A stretch of 64,000 nucleotides of DNA from Enterocytospora artemiae (Eukaryota > Microsporidia): positions 620,001 through 684,000 of the forward strand of contig JASNGC010000003.1 in assembly GCA_038659295.1 (NCBI GenBank). The letters are read 5' to 3'. Positions 8,569 through 17,980 of this stretch are shown here, in pieces. The notes beneath the pieces are model-generated. The model searched no databases, was not told the DNA's origin, and saw only the letters and a list, made by a program, of their open reading frames with translations. Within the stretch, counting starts at the first letter, position 1, and each line of letters starts with the position of its first letter. The position numbers and the translations under genes are program-made.

Positions 8569-10332
8569 ATGGTGGATTCCATTGAGGATGATGTCTTCTT
8601 TACGGATTCCTGTGCAGATTCTTTTGTAAACTTGGAATCGGAGCTCTTTGATAGCAAAATGGAAGTAAATGATACATCCAATAATCTTTTCCAACACTAT
8701 GACAGACCAGATGCTAATCTAAAGGATAATGAGAAGAAAATCAGTAATCTCAGTAGTAGTTTTACAGACACACTCTGTAGTTATTCTTTTTCAGATGAAA
8801 AGTCCGATCTGCTAATTAGCTGTTCCCTAGATGAAGATTGTGCTATTTTTGATGATTCATCGGATCGTAATCTACTAGTTTCGGCACAGCCAGGAAGAAA
8901 TCAAACCACAATATCAGTAGAAATGAATAAAAAAGAAGAAATTACTGAGAATATTGATAAAAAAACATCTTCGCACGGCTATGAATTGTTTGAAGGATAT
9001 TCAAGTGGAGTTTGTAGTTCTTTAGAGATGAAAAAGAAAAATCTATCCGAGAATGGGTTGGTTAAGGATAATCAGCCATCTATTGATCTCGATCAATTAA
9101 ATTATGGCAGTTCATATGGTGCACAGAATGATTTTTTTACAGGGTTTAAGACTGGCAGTAACAAACCTGTTAAGGTACAGGAAAGGACCATACAATCTGT
9201 TCTAGAAAAAGCCCAGATTGAGGATGGTATGCTTGGCCAAAGTGCTTTCTTTGTGAGTGAAGAAGATGCCAGAGATAATTTGAGAAAAAATATATTGATA
9301 TCAAAAGAATCAACCCTGTGTGATCGCAAAGTGAGGAAAAAGTGTATTTTGGCTGAGGTGGATATTAATTCAAAGAGAATGAAGTACCAGCAACAGGGTT
9401 TTAGAAGGGTTGACCCACTTGAAGCAGTGATATCTGATATGACTTCACAAAAAAGTTGTTCGGAGTTGAATGTGGGAATGCCCCAAACAACCATGAATTC
9501 CCTTTCAAAGAATACTGTTGGCAATAGATCGCATGCTTATAATGGTGAGAAGTCCTTTAAATCAGAGTTTGAAGTGCATGCATTGCTTCATGGTAGAGAA
9601 TCCGCAGTATCAGAAGTTATTGGTGTCCAGGATAATAAGAGTCAAGCTTCCATACCCACAGACATGAGCCATGAAATTCCAAGACACTATTCGGCTAATC
9701 ATAATTATCCTCAGAATGGATGTATTTATTCGGAAATAGCAAAGGAGGCTTCCATGAAAATTATTTTCACGAACATTTGTAAAATATATAAGAATGAATC
9801 CAAAGAATGGGTTTTGAATCATTTTAAGTGGTGTTGGATGCATTTTGTTTTGAACCCCGTCCAAAACGAGCCCAACTATTCCTTGCTCTGGAATGAGAAA
9901 TTGAAAGGCCATAATGTAAATGGCGATTTATCTAAAGCCCCTGAATGCTCAAAAGTGAAGGAAACTCATCTGAATAGTGCACGTTATGAACCATCAAATC
10001 TAATTCCCCCTGAAAACTCGCTGGAATATGGCATACAGGTATTGATGAGATATAGATATATGAATGAAAGATCAGTTCTGAAAAATATTGTAGAGTTTGA
10101 TGACATTGCATACAGATTTATGGTTCTGGGAATTTTAGAAATACATCGAGAGCACATCGTTGTCTATGACGGGTATTATAGCCTAAAGGTGAAGATTGAT
10201 CAGTTTATCTTCGAGCTTTTGAAAGACAAGCACATGGGACAAAAGATATACGTGTTCGGATCGGAACTACTAATTGATAAGCCTATGGGAATTCTAGAAG
10301 CCAAAGATCAAGTTGTCTTGGGACTTAACTAA
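8569..10332 (+). CDS. BRCA2: BRCA2-family recombination mediator, N-terminal part (ends at in-frame TAA)
   Basis: 587 residues up to TAA at 10330-10332. A single BRC-type repeat lies at about residues 190-216 (FFTGFKTGSNKPVKVQ then a helix ending LEKAQ), matching the Rad51-binding consensus with phenylalanine, GK-like turn, V-x-V and a following amphipathic helix. From residue 412 the BRCA2 helical domain begins (EWVLNHFKW), continuing through the RYRYMNERSVLKNI block into OB fold 1, whose end (GQKIYVFGSELL) matches BRCA2. The stop falls where family members continue from OB1 to OB2, and the same frame carries on downstream. The family loads Rad51 on RPA-coated ssDNA. The remaining N-terminal region is acidic and disordered. 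Confidence 0.85.
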   Translation: MVDSIEDDVFFTDSCADSFVNLESELFDSKMEVNDTSNNLFQHYDRPDANLKDNEKKISNLSSSFTDTLCSYSFSDEKSDLLISCSLDEDCAIFDDSSDRNLLVSAQPGRNQTTISVEMNKKEEITENIDKKTSSHGYELFEGYSSGVCSSLEMKKKNLSENGLVKDNQPSIDLDQLNYGSSYGAQNDFFTGFKTGSNKPVKVQERTIQSVLEKAQIEDGMLGQSAFFVSEEDARDNLRKNILISKESTLCDRKVRKKCILAEVDINSKRMKYQQQGFRRVDPLEAVISDMTSQKSCSELNVGMPQTTMNSLSKNTVGNRSHAYNGEKSFKSEFEVHALLHGRESAVSEVIGVQDNKSQASIPTDMSHEIPRHYSANHNYPQNGCIYSEIAKEASMKIIFTNICKIYKNESKEWVLNHFKWCWMHFVLNPVQNEPNYSLLWNEKLKGHNVNGDLSKAPECSKVKETHLNSARYEPSNLIPPENSLEYGIQVLMRYRYMNERSVLKNIVEFDDIAYRFMVLGILEIHREHIVVYDGYYSLKVKIDQFIFELLKDKHMGQKIYVFGSELLIDKPMGILEAKDQVVLGLN

Positions 10333-10782
10333 AATGGAGTTCGTCTATGCCATGAAAATGGCACGAAGTTAGGATATCGAAAAAAGGTATCCTTTCTGAA
10401 TAAAATTCGAAATGTCAGGATTGATGGGTCAACTGTAAGCTGCTTGATTTTTACAGTTGATAAAATTATTGAGGACCAATATCTTGTTAGAGTTGGGAAT
10501 TACAGTAAGCAAGTAAAAGATGTCGAGTTGGAGATTGAAAACATTTATGCGATGGCTAGTGACAGAACCACACCGATAAAACCTGAAGATTTTACCATCA
10601 GGAGGTATTTGAAAGTATTGATTTCGGATGATTCTGGTGAGTGTTTATTGACTTGGTGGGATCATCCAGAACATGTAAAGTGTGGAGAGTGCTATAAGAT
10701 GATTTATTTAACTCCAATTAGATCACACAAGGGGCTTTATCTTACCACAAGCAAAAAAACATACTTTGAGATTGTTAAATAA
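10333..10782 (+). CDS. BRCA2: BRCA2-family protein, in-frame continuation (OB2/OB3 region)
   Basis: This is the same reading frame as the preceding 587-residue ORF, resumed directly after its TAA and closed by TAA at 10780-10782. It encodes 149 residues. It starts with a segment ending GTKLGY, the equivalent of the KLGF that precedes OB2 in BRCA2, and finishes with an OB fold (LKVLISDDSGECLLTWW and a final YLTTSKKTYFE) that matches OB3. The tower insertion appears to be missing. The first in-frame ATG is only at 10552, so it is unlikely to be an independent gene. Readthrough, a sequencing error, an allelic nonsense change or decay are all possible. Confidence 0.75.
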   Translation, partial: NGVRLCHENGTKLGYRKKVSFLNKIRNVRIDGSTVSCLIFTVDKIIEDQYLVRVGNYSKQVKDVELEIENIYAMASDRTTPIKPEDFTIRRYLKVLISDDSGECLLTWWDHPEHVKCGECYKMIYLTPIRSHKGLYLTTSKKTYFEIVK

Positions 10783-11169
10783 ATTCTGTTTTGATGTAGC
10801 AAGAACCATTCATGTTACGCTCCTCAATAAAATATTCTGGAATCGACTTGCACAAATAATATGATCCATCTGCTTTTCTGGTTACACACTACAGTCTGTT
10901 GTGGTAGATGGCATATCTGTAAATTTTGAACTCAAAGCCCCCAAGGCTATGTATTCTGGAACCCATCGAAAAACAATATCACAGTGTAATTTTGGATTAA
11001 ATTTCAGATTTTTTGAAACCCTATCCCTTGCGGTCCATATTCCTACTTATTCAATATTGCTACACAACTTTTGAAGATGTTGTGGTGTGTATCGTATTTG
11101 TGTATGTTGTTCGGTTCTGTGCCCAGAAGAATAAAAGTTGACATTTTACACATATTCTCTTAGTTAGGT
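10783..11169. other. Intergenic region between convergent genes, with protein-like shards
   Basis: A 387 bp gap at the 3' ends of the BRCA2-like (plus) and CAF40 (minus) genes. On the minus strand several frames are open for 25-45 codons and read like protein, but none is intact. One begins at an ATG near 11144 and stops after 33 codons, and another continues in a different frame. It may be a decayed or spliced small gene, or chance. See the findings. Confidence 0.3.
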
Positions 11170-12054
11170 TTATTGATTCGTTTTAAGTGTTGTAATTAAA
11201 CGGTCATATTCATTGTTGTTCAAATGATATTCACAGATAGCTTTCATTTGGCCATTAAAGATATCCTCGGAGTACTTCTCCACAATTTTTGCTCTTGCAT
11301 GTGGTTGATCACAGAGACGCAGGAATATCTTTACTAAAACAGCCAGCAGGGGCCCATTTCTCTGACTCATGCCCTGGGAAATCAGGGGAGATAGAACAAC
11401 CTCAATAGCCAAGAATCGATCTATTGTCTGTACGGCATACTCTAGCCCATGCCCCTGAAGAAGAAGTAGAAGTAGTTCGCATCCCCTGAATTTTAAACTA
11501 TCGGAATCATTCCCAATGATTTGCAGCGTAAATGGAAGAATTTCAGACTCAACATCAGAACCCACTGCCATATCAGAAGAGGGTCTGGGATTGGGATCTT
11601 CACCACTGTACAGTGAATAAAATACATCGAGTGCAGCTAGCTTCACATTCTCTTCAACACTCAGGTGCAAAAACGGAAATACAAAATACTCTATTTTGGC
11701 AGATAATAGCTCCTTCTTGGCATTGGGATCAGATACAATGAGTACAATGGTATTTAATGTGGATATCACAGCATCTTTACGCTCCTTTGAAAACTCATTC
11801 GTATTTATAAAGTAGAAGGCCTCAGTGAGGTTTTCTAGAATGAGAAGTGGGAGATGTGGAGTGGACCAAAGTATATAAGTAGCTGTTTTATTGTTACTAA
11901 TAAATTCTTCGACTTCCTTTATTCTCAAGAATGGATCAGATATTCTCTCTAGCTTTTCAACAAACAAATTGCAATGCTCTTTACCACTCTCTTTAACCAA
12001 TGCAGGGTTGTCTTTGGATGCATAGTCAGATCGAAATTCTGAATTGGATTCCAT
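11170..12054 (-). CDS. CAF40: CCR4-NOT subunit Caf40/CNOT9 (Rcd1)
   Basis: A 294-residue armadillo-like protein matching the Rcd1/Caf40 core: LWSTPHLPLLILENL-type first repeat, a block with PFLHLSVEENVKLAALDVF resembling the CNOT9 [22 protein letters not shown] region, and a late block with VKIFLRLCDQPHARAKI resembling the CNOT9 VRCYLRLSDNPRAREAL. Length fits the family core. Caf40 is a structural subunit of the CCR4-NOT deadenylase that binds mRNA-decay adaptors. An ATG at 12060 lies two codons upstream, but CCC directly abuts the ATG at 12054, which I prefer. Confidence 0.85.
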   Translation of the reverse strand: MESNSEFRSDYASKDNPALVKESGKEHCNLFVEKLERISDPFLRIKEVEEFISNNKTATYILWSTPHLPLLILENLTEAFYFINTNEFSKERKDAVISTLNTIVLIVSDPNAKKELLSAKIEYFVFPFLHLSVEENVKLAALDVFYSLYSGEDPNPRPSSDMAVGSDVESEILPFTLQIIGNDSDSLKFRGCELLLLLLQGHGLEYAVQTIDRFLAIEVVLSPLISQGMSQRNGPLLAVLVKIFLRLCDQPHARAKIVEKYSEDIFNGQMKAICEYHLNNNEYDRLITTLKTNQ

Positions 12055-12328
12055 GGGCATATTAGTTTGACAAATATATAAGGAAATGCAATTTTTCGAA
12101 TGGAATATGTCATGATAGAAGGATCTTCATCCAACGGTCATTTGCAGTAACTAGATCTGTTGTTCAACATTCTGGAAATTTAAATAAGGTGTTTCTATCT
12201 GATTGGCACAGCGGTTATGGATTGTGTGGAATAAATTTTGATTTTCAAAAACCAACGAGAATTTTAGTGTGTCCAGGTTTAAGTTTTGAAGTTAAATTTC
12301 CAGATTTTATTTCACCCTTCTTCTAAAA

Positions 12329-13255
12329 ATGCCGATCTGCAGATATTTTCTTGACTCAGAATGTTTAAATCCAAATTGCCGATTTATACATCCCTTTCAG
12401 TATCCTGTTTATATGCTTACCAGTGAGGAGATGGATATCCATCCGGATGAATTGCGTATTGCAGTAATGCTCGATAGTGCAAATACTTTGGAGGCAGATA
12501 AGCAGTGGGTTTCCAACTATGTCCAGCTGCATGAGCTGAATGGACTTACGGCCCCCATAGAATTTACAGAATTTAGTCTTCCGTTTAATATAGAGGCGGT
12601 GTATGCAGAAACAGATGCAATTATGCAGGAGAGAAATCGACAGTACGAGGCCAATGGACTGTCAAGTGGTAATAGGGGCAGGCCAGATGAGAAGCGGATG
12701 TTCAATGACGGTAGAAAGCCGTACTATAACAGGCCATCATATGACGACAGACCCCCCATGCACAACAATGTGGAGGGTTCCTATGGGGGATTTAAGTACA
12801 ATTCTTACAGAAGCAATTTGAACACAGCAAACTACAACAAATCAGCAGGCTATCAGCCCCAAAATTCCAGCGGGCCATCCAGATATTCAGCTCCAGGCTA
12901 TTCCAAAGGCCAGAATAGTACGAAATCTGGTTATATTAAAGCTCAAAACTACCGCAACACCAATGGCAAGGGATTTCCTTACAGTAATCAATATCGAGAG
13001 GGACATAGAAGCAACTCCCCTGGCATTCAGGGATTTAGACCCCAGGGGGGATATCAGACCACCAGGAACGATCAGCAAGGATATTCCGATCCTGGATTTA
13101 ATAGGGAATATGGGAACAGCTATGGAAAGAACTACAATAGACAGCCTAGGAGCAAGCAGACAGATCAGGGGGGTTCGTTTGACAATCGTCCAAAAAATGA
13201 TCAGCAAGAATCAAACTCTCCGGAATATGATCCATTTAATGTTCCGTACAAATGA
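12329..13255 (+). CDS. CCCH zinc-finger protein with Gly/Asn/Tyr-rich tail
   Basis: 308 residues. A single CCCH finger sits at the extreme N-terminus (Cys4, Cys12, Cys17, His21; spacing C-x7-C-x4-C-x3-H), resembling fingers of CPSF30/Yth1 or Nup42. Residues 30-105 are an unassigned globular segment. From about 110 to the end the protein is low-complexity, rich in Gly, Asn, Gln, Ser, Tyr and Arg with RGG-like and YN-rich stretches, as in RNA-granule proteins. It is probably RNA-binding. There are no FG repeats, which argues against Nup42. CCC lies upstream at 12315-12317. Confidence 0.65.
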   Translation: MPICRYFLDSECLNPNCRFIHPFQYPVYMLTSEEMDIHPDELRIAVMLDSANTLEADKQWVSNYVQLHELNGLTAPIEFTEFSLPFNIEAVYAETDAIMQERNRQYEANGLSSGNRGRPDEKRMFNDGRKPYYNRPSYDDRPPMHNNVEGSYGGFKYNSYRSNLNTANYNKSAGYQPQNSSGPSRYSAPGYSKGQNSTKSGYIKAQNYRNTNGKGFPYSNQYREGHRSNSPGIQGFRPQGGYQTTRNDQQGYSDPGFNREYGNSYGKNYNRQPRSKQTDQGGSFDNRPKNDQQESNSPEYDPFNVPYK

Positions 13256-13445
13256 ATACATCAATTTATAGAGCCACTGTTTTTTATAGAACAGGTTTTC
13301 CAGGGTTTACCAATTTCCCTGAATTTTACTGATCAATAAATTATTTTTTAAACATAAACCGAACAAATCAGTCTAAACAAGCTATTATTTCAAAAGGATT
13401 ATGGAATTTATTTAATTTAGATGCATAATGGGCATGCAGACAGAC

Positions 13446-15272
13446 TCAGGACTTATTTGACCTCACAAATTTCTCGTACGAAGTATATTCTGTCACTGCC
13501 TTCCGGGTAAAGTATAGGATTTTATCAAACTTCCTCAACAAGTCATGATTGTGCACAATGATTAGCACTGTTATTCCCCGTTTATTTAATAGCACCAAGT
13601 TATCCACCATTTCAAGTTCAGACACCTTGTCCAATGAGGCAGATGGCTCATCAAGTATTATGATCGGACAGCCTCTAAGCACTCCTCTCATGAAGTTAAC
13701 CCTCTGTCTTTGGCCCCCGCTCAAATTCATTCCTGATTCTCCAGCATTCGTCTGATACCCATCCTTCAACGATAAAAAGAACTCATGATATCCATACAGC
13801 TTGCATTGATGGTATATCTCTTCCAGATCTGGCTTGCTCTGCCCATAGGAAAGATTATTCAGAACAGTATCGTTGAATATGCTTGATTCCTGGGGAACAT
13901 AAGAAATCAAATTCCTGTAAGATCCCTCCTCCAGTTTTTCGATTGGCACTCCGTCCACTGAAAACTCACCCTCAAAACGATTTAAACCGAGTAGGGTCTT
14001 TAGAAATGTAGATTTGCCAGAACCATTTTCTCCTGTGATTGCCACTAACTCACCAGGATTGATTTGTACATTGAAATTTGCTTGGATCAAGTTTAAACCA
14101 GCATACAAATTACAGTTTCTCATAACTATATTCTTCGTAAAGGTAGCTCTAATCATATTGCATGGACGGACATCTCCCTCAGACTGGGGATGTGCTTCAT
14201 TATCCCTCTTGATGGTTTTAACAGCCTGCTCTTCAGATAGCACACGGTCGTTCTCTATTATCCACAAACCCTCAGCCTTGGCCTTTAGAACAGTATATGC
14301 AGCCTCTCTAATGGCTGTAAAGTTGGATCGGTAGTTTTCAAAGCATTCGTTGTACAAAAATACTTTCGAAACAGTAAATCCAATGGACTCGGAATTGTTA
14401 ATGATCCAATATAATGCAAAGAAATGTGGGGTGTAAATAAAAATCCTTTGAATCACCACAAGTGACTGCTTAATGATAGAATACTTTATTTCATACCAGT
14501 TGCAGGGGATCAGCGAGTCTCTATATCTTGCAATGTCCGTCTCTGACCGATTGAATGTCTTAACAACATCGAAGTTCGTTAAGATATCTGCCAATCTGAA
14601 AAGCTGGTCGTTGAACATATTAATCTTTACGGACTCCCCATCGTCTATGTAAAGTCCTAGCAGAAAGGAAAAAAACGTCCCCAAGATAGAACCACCCACC
14701 AAGACCACTACTGTTTTCTGATTGAAGAAGTCACAGATAGCATATGTACAGAAAATACCGAAAATTATCATTTCCGGAATCTGTGTCAGGAGAATTGATG
14801 CGGCCTCTCCCAGTGCTCTGGAGCCGTTTACAATGTTCTCCTGGGCTTTACCACACCCGATTTTGTGAAAATCGTAATGACTCATCTTTATTGTACTTGA
14901 AATGGAGTTGTAGAGTGTTGTTCTTGAAAAAACTATCTCGAAATAGTCCATGATCATTTTCGAAAAAGCCGACACAAAGTAATGAGTCAATACAACAGAA
15001 AGAAACTTGAACCAAAGCCTCATCTGCCCATCGCCTTGCAGTCTGATTCTGTCTATGATCTCTCCACTCGTAAGAATCATGGTTATGTCCAAATATCCAT
15101 TCAGCAATGTTAGAACTAGCGAGAACAGGAATATTAGTTTGCATCGCCGTTCCCGTCTGATGGACTTTATCATAAATTTTGTGTATGTGTTTACGGTTTT
15201 TAGTTGGGCTTCATTGAACGAAGAAAGGAATTTTTTATTGGATTGTGAAATTTGCCCGTTCGCCCCTTTCAT
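13446..15272 (-). CDS. ABC half-transporter, Atm1/ABCB-like
   Basis: 608 residues forming one transmembrane domain plus one nucleotide-binding domain. About six membrane helices lie between residues 40 and 330. The NBD has Walker A GENGSGKST from residue 414, the ABC signature LSGGQRQR from about 517, Walker B IIILDEPSASLD, and a switch histidine in IIVHNHD. The arrangement is that of an Atm1/ABCB homodimeric exporter. Microsporidia keep Atm1-type transporters linked to mitosomal Fe-S assembly and often have several paralogues, so this copy may be mitosomal or another membrane paralogue. I see no convincing targeting sequence. Confidence 0.88.
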   Translation of the reverse strand: MKGANGQISQSNKKFLSSFNEAQLKTVNTYTKFMIKSIRRERRCKLIFLFSLVLTLLNGYLDITMILTSGEIIDRIRLQGDGQMRLWFKFLSVVLTHYFVSAFSKMIMDYFEIVFSRTTLYNSISSTIKMSHYDFHKIGCGKAQENIVNGSRALGEAASILLTQIPEMIIFGIFCTYAICDFFNQKTVVVLVGGSILGTFFSFLLGLYIDDGESVKINMFNDQLFRLADILTNFDVVKTFNRSETDIARYRDSLIPCNWYEIKYSIIKQSLVVIQRIFIYTPHFFALYWIINNSESIGFTVSKVFLYNECFENYRSNFTAIREAAYTVLKAKAEGLWIIENDRVLSEEQAVKTIKRDNEAHPQSEGDVRPCNMIRATFTKNIVMRNCNLYAGLNLIQANFNVQINPGELVAITGENGSGKSTFLKTLLGLNRFEGEFSVDGVPIEKLEEGSYRNLISYVPQESSIFNDTVLNNLSYGQSKPDLEEIYHQCKLYGYHEFFLSLKDGYQTNAGESGMNLSGGQRQRVNFMRGVLRGCPIIILDEPSASLDKVSELEMVDNLVLLNKRGITVLIIVHNHDLLRKFDKILYFTRKAVTEYTSYEKFVRSNKS

Positions 15273-15687
15273 TAACAGTGAAAAAATTATAAAATTATTT
15301 TTAGAAATTAATTTAATTCTAGCGAATAAAGCTCAACAGACAGTAAATGATCTGATGTGGATGAATAAACCCCACTGCACATCCTTTGTAGGGACGAAAC
15401 GATAACTGGTATAAATCCGAAGAATCATAGGATTAAGGAGAATAATGCATATTTTTGAAGAAGGAGATTTCACAGCCAAAAAGTATTGAGCAAGCCATAT
15501 GACAGAACTCAGATAATAGAACTTCACAAGGATATAGAATTGTACTAACTATTACGGTAGGTAATAGCTTAAAACTGTGACTTCTAACAAGGAGAGATCT
15601 AAGTAGAAGATGTGTAACACTGGATATCCCATTTTAGATACATTTGGGTTTTGTCACTCATCTATTTTCCATTTTGAAATCCCTCAA
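15273..15687. other. Divergent promoter region
   Basis: A 415 bp gap between the ABC transporter (minus) and a small plus-strand gene. It is AT-rich around 15280-15320. A minus-strand open stretch at about 15333-15527 lacks an early ATG and is not called. CCC at 15681-15683 supports the downstream ATG at 15688. Confidence 0.4.
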
Positions 15688-15930
15688 ATGTACTTTGAAA
15701 AAAATCCTGATACTCTTCTAAAGAATTTATCTATTTACATGAAAAATACCGAGGCAGAGACAAAGATTGATGGATTCATTGAGAAATTGGTTTTTGACTA
15801 CAAGAATAACTCGAAAGTCATCATGGCGAAGTTGACAGACTTTTTTATGGAAGTTGTTCCTGAAGAGGTAAGGGCTCAACTGTACAAGGATATTGAGGAA
15901 GTGCTTGAGGCTGAGGAGAAGAGTGCATGA
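15688..15930 (+). CDS. Small hypothetical helical protein
   Basis: 80 residues, strongly charged and predicted helical by eye, with an acidic C-terminus (EEVLEAEEKSA). No family is recognised. An in-frame ATG exists at 15610, which would add 26 residues, but CCC lies a few bases before the ATG at 15688 (ATCCCTCAAATG). It is divergent from the ABC transporter and convergent with the WD40 gene. Confidence 0.55.
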   Translation: MYFEKNPDTLLKNLSIYMKNTEAETKIDGFIEKLVFDYKNNSKVIMAKLTDFFMEVVPEEVRAQLYKDIEEVLEAEEKSA

Positions 15931-16054
15931 CACGGTGCCAAACAAGTGTTCAACGGTAGGTGACTTTATCCAACGTCTTTTGACTTAATTAATAAATTAT
16001 AGGATTTCAAGTACTTTTACCTGCTAAACAAGTCCACTGGTCAGCATGGACATT

Positions 16055-17023
16055 TTATATTAGATAGTCTGTTTTGGGCTTCCATGTGCATTCTGCAGGT
16101 CTAATCTTCTCGATTTTAACACTCCCGTCCTTGCATAGAATAAAAATTATATTGTCTTCCACAATCTTATAGGAGATAATTTCCGAGTATGTTTTTTTGT
16201 AGAACATTCCGTCTGAAAGCGACAGAAAATTCAGTGTGTTTTTCTTATTCCAGACTGCAGTATTGAACGAATCAATCTTCTGGAGACTACCTTTCCAGGA
16301 AACGAAGTCTGAATCGGATGGATCGCAACTTTCACCAGCCGGCATGACAGGGAGAAATTCAAAATAGTTCAGGCACTCAGAGCCCCTAAAAAGTGTTGAG
16401 TTTCCAACTGCGAAGACTTCCTTCATGGAGGTTGAGATCACAGAATAGATGGAATTTGTCTGGATTGTTTTGATCTGTCTTTTTGTGTTTCTAATATCCC
16501 ACATCCAAACCCTCCCCTCAGAGGTTGCGGAGTATATATTGTTGCCCCTGATACTCACATCCATTACTAGCTGTGGCTTATTGCGAAAGCTATGATTCAA
16601 CTCAAAAAGTGGGTGTTTACTCTCCTCATCGATTCCAAATACAGAGTGGGGCACAGATATTATCATGATGCGATCCAATTGATGGACATCCATGATTTTC
16701 CCCCTTGGAGAAAGAAAAGATTGAATGTGGTTTCTGGTAAAGTCTAGGATGTATATCTTATTGTCTCCAGACAACCCTATCAACTTGAATGGATCCAGCC
16801 ATTTCAGCCTCTTCAAACCCTCGGTGGGAAAAATAATAAGGGATTCTGGCTTGGAAATCTTTTCACTGGAAATAAAATCACTCATTGTTGTGAAGTTTAT
16901 ACACCCACTCTCCTCAAACCCACAAACCAGCCCAGTCTCTGGATTGAAGTCGGCTGTGGCAACATTGCTTTGGAACATCCTGTCATCAAGAATCCTTTCG
17001 AGATGAAATTTTTTCAATGCCAT
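16055..17023 (-). CDS. WD40-repeat protein of unknown function
   Basis: 322 residues with degenerate WD40/beta-propeller blades. The clearest is ATSEGRVWMWDIRNTKRQI near residues 165-185, and weaker WD-like ends (DNKIYILDFTRN, KDGSVKIEKI) lie before and after it. The length suits a single seven-bladed propeller. I could not match it to a specific family member, and the divergent blades rule out easy assignment. It lies tail-to-tail with the small protein at 15688. Confidence 0.65.
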   Translation of the reverse strand: MALKKFHLERILDDRMFQSNVATADFNPETGLVCGFEESGCINFTTMSDFISSEKISKPESLIIFPTEGLKRLKWLDPFKLIGLSGDNKIYILDFTRNHIQSFLSPRGKIMDVHQLDRIMIISVPHSVFGIDEESKHPLFELNHSFRNKPQLVMDVSIRGNNIYSATSEGRVWMWDIRNTKRQIKTIQTNSIYSVISTSMKEVFAVGNSTLFRGSECLNYFEFLPVMPAGESCDPSDSDFVSWKGSLQKIDSFNTAVWNKKNTLNFLSLSDGMFYKKTYSEIISYKIVEDNIIFILCKDGSVKIEKIRPAECTWKPKTDYLI

Positions 17024-17302
17024 TGCGGTAATTTAAAATATTACATTTTTAAACAATAAGAAATGTACATGGATACTTGAAAGTGTTTTATGGAAATATT
17101 GTGATTCTAATTGTAAATAGGTAGACCATGGCCAGGTATTGTCTTGAGATCAAATGGGTTGTAACCCGTTAATTGTTTACTCCAAAGCTATACTTGGCCC
17201 CTGGAATCATAATTTGCAGTATACCATGTTTTCCTGGTCAGATTAGAAGAGTTGTCACTGATATTGGGCCGAAGCATGCCTAGTTTTCTGTGGTAGGCTA
17301 CT

Positions 17303-17704
17303 CTATGAGCTTGGTGCTTGCTCCATTTCTATGATGCAGAAAAGAATATTCTTCTGATCCAACTCCTGTCCATCCGACACAAAGTTACACCTATATCCTG
17401 GCACCTCGAGCCTTTCAATGAAATCAAAGAGATCTTTTTTGGGATATACTTTGTTGACAAACAGTTTTATCGTCTTGTATGTTCCCCTTCTTACAATCCT
17501 TTCGATATGGGTCGATAACGTGTGTATGTTAAAGTTCAGTTGAATAGACAGTTTATCATTTGTCCCTCTGCTTTTATTTGTTTTGGGTGTGTAGCACAGG
17601 CGCAGAATATTCCCCTGAACCTTAAAATACTTGGTGACCCTCCTCTGCTCATAAACTTTGTTTGTTCTGATCTTTTGTCTATAGAAACTATTTTTATCAA
17701 GCAT
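17303..17704 (-). CDS. Hypothetical protein
   Basis: 133 residues starting from an ATG at 17704. It has a basic N-terminal half and a mixed alpha/beta C-terminal half (IKLFVNKVYPKKDLFDFIERL). It has two cysteines in the second half and no membrane segment. No family is recognised. It is encoded between the WD40 gene and the RPL18 promoter, with about 280 bp to the former. There is no CCC near the start, so the start is uncertain. Confidence 0.5.
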   Translation of the reverse strand: MLDKNSFYRQKIRTNKVYEQRRVTKYFKVQGNILRLCYTPKTNKSRGTNDKLSIQLNFNIHTLSTHIERIVRRGTYKTIKLFVNKVYPKKDLFDFIERLEVPGYRCNFVSDGQELDQKNILFCIIEMEQAPSS

Positions 17705-17980
17705 GTATCTGTGGTGAAAAGAAATCCAATGGCTTAAGAAATTTTGGAGGGAACATCAAAAATCAGTAACTACAATGATGTAAATATTCTGCCACAAGAA
17801 CCTTGTTCAAGAGGCCCATTCTAATTCAAATTTATGGCTTATGTTTCAATTATGATTTTGTGTGGGATTTCCGGAAAATTCGTACTTTTAAGTATAGGGT
17901 AATGTGCCAAATTACATGCAAAATGAACTGTGGGCTGTACAGTGTCGCAGTTCTTTCACTTGCTGTACTCTCGCTGGTGC

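Noticed and set aside
10310..10345. A short intron that would remove the BRCA2 in-frame TAA
   Set aside because: Candidate GT...AG pairs spanning the stop (25 or 28 nt) are not multiples of three and would break the frame that continues to OB3.
15333..15527. A minus-strand frame with hydrophobic N-terminal part
   Set aside because: It opens with GTG and has no early ATG; a eukaryotic gene would not use it.
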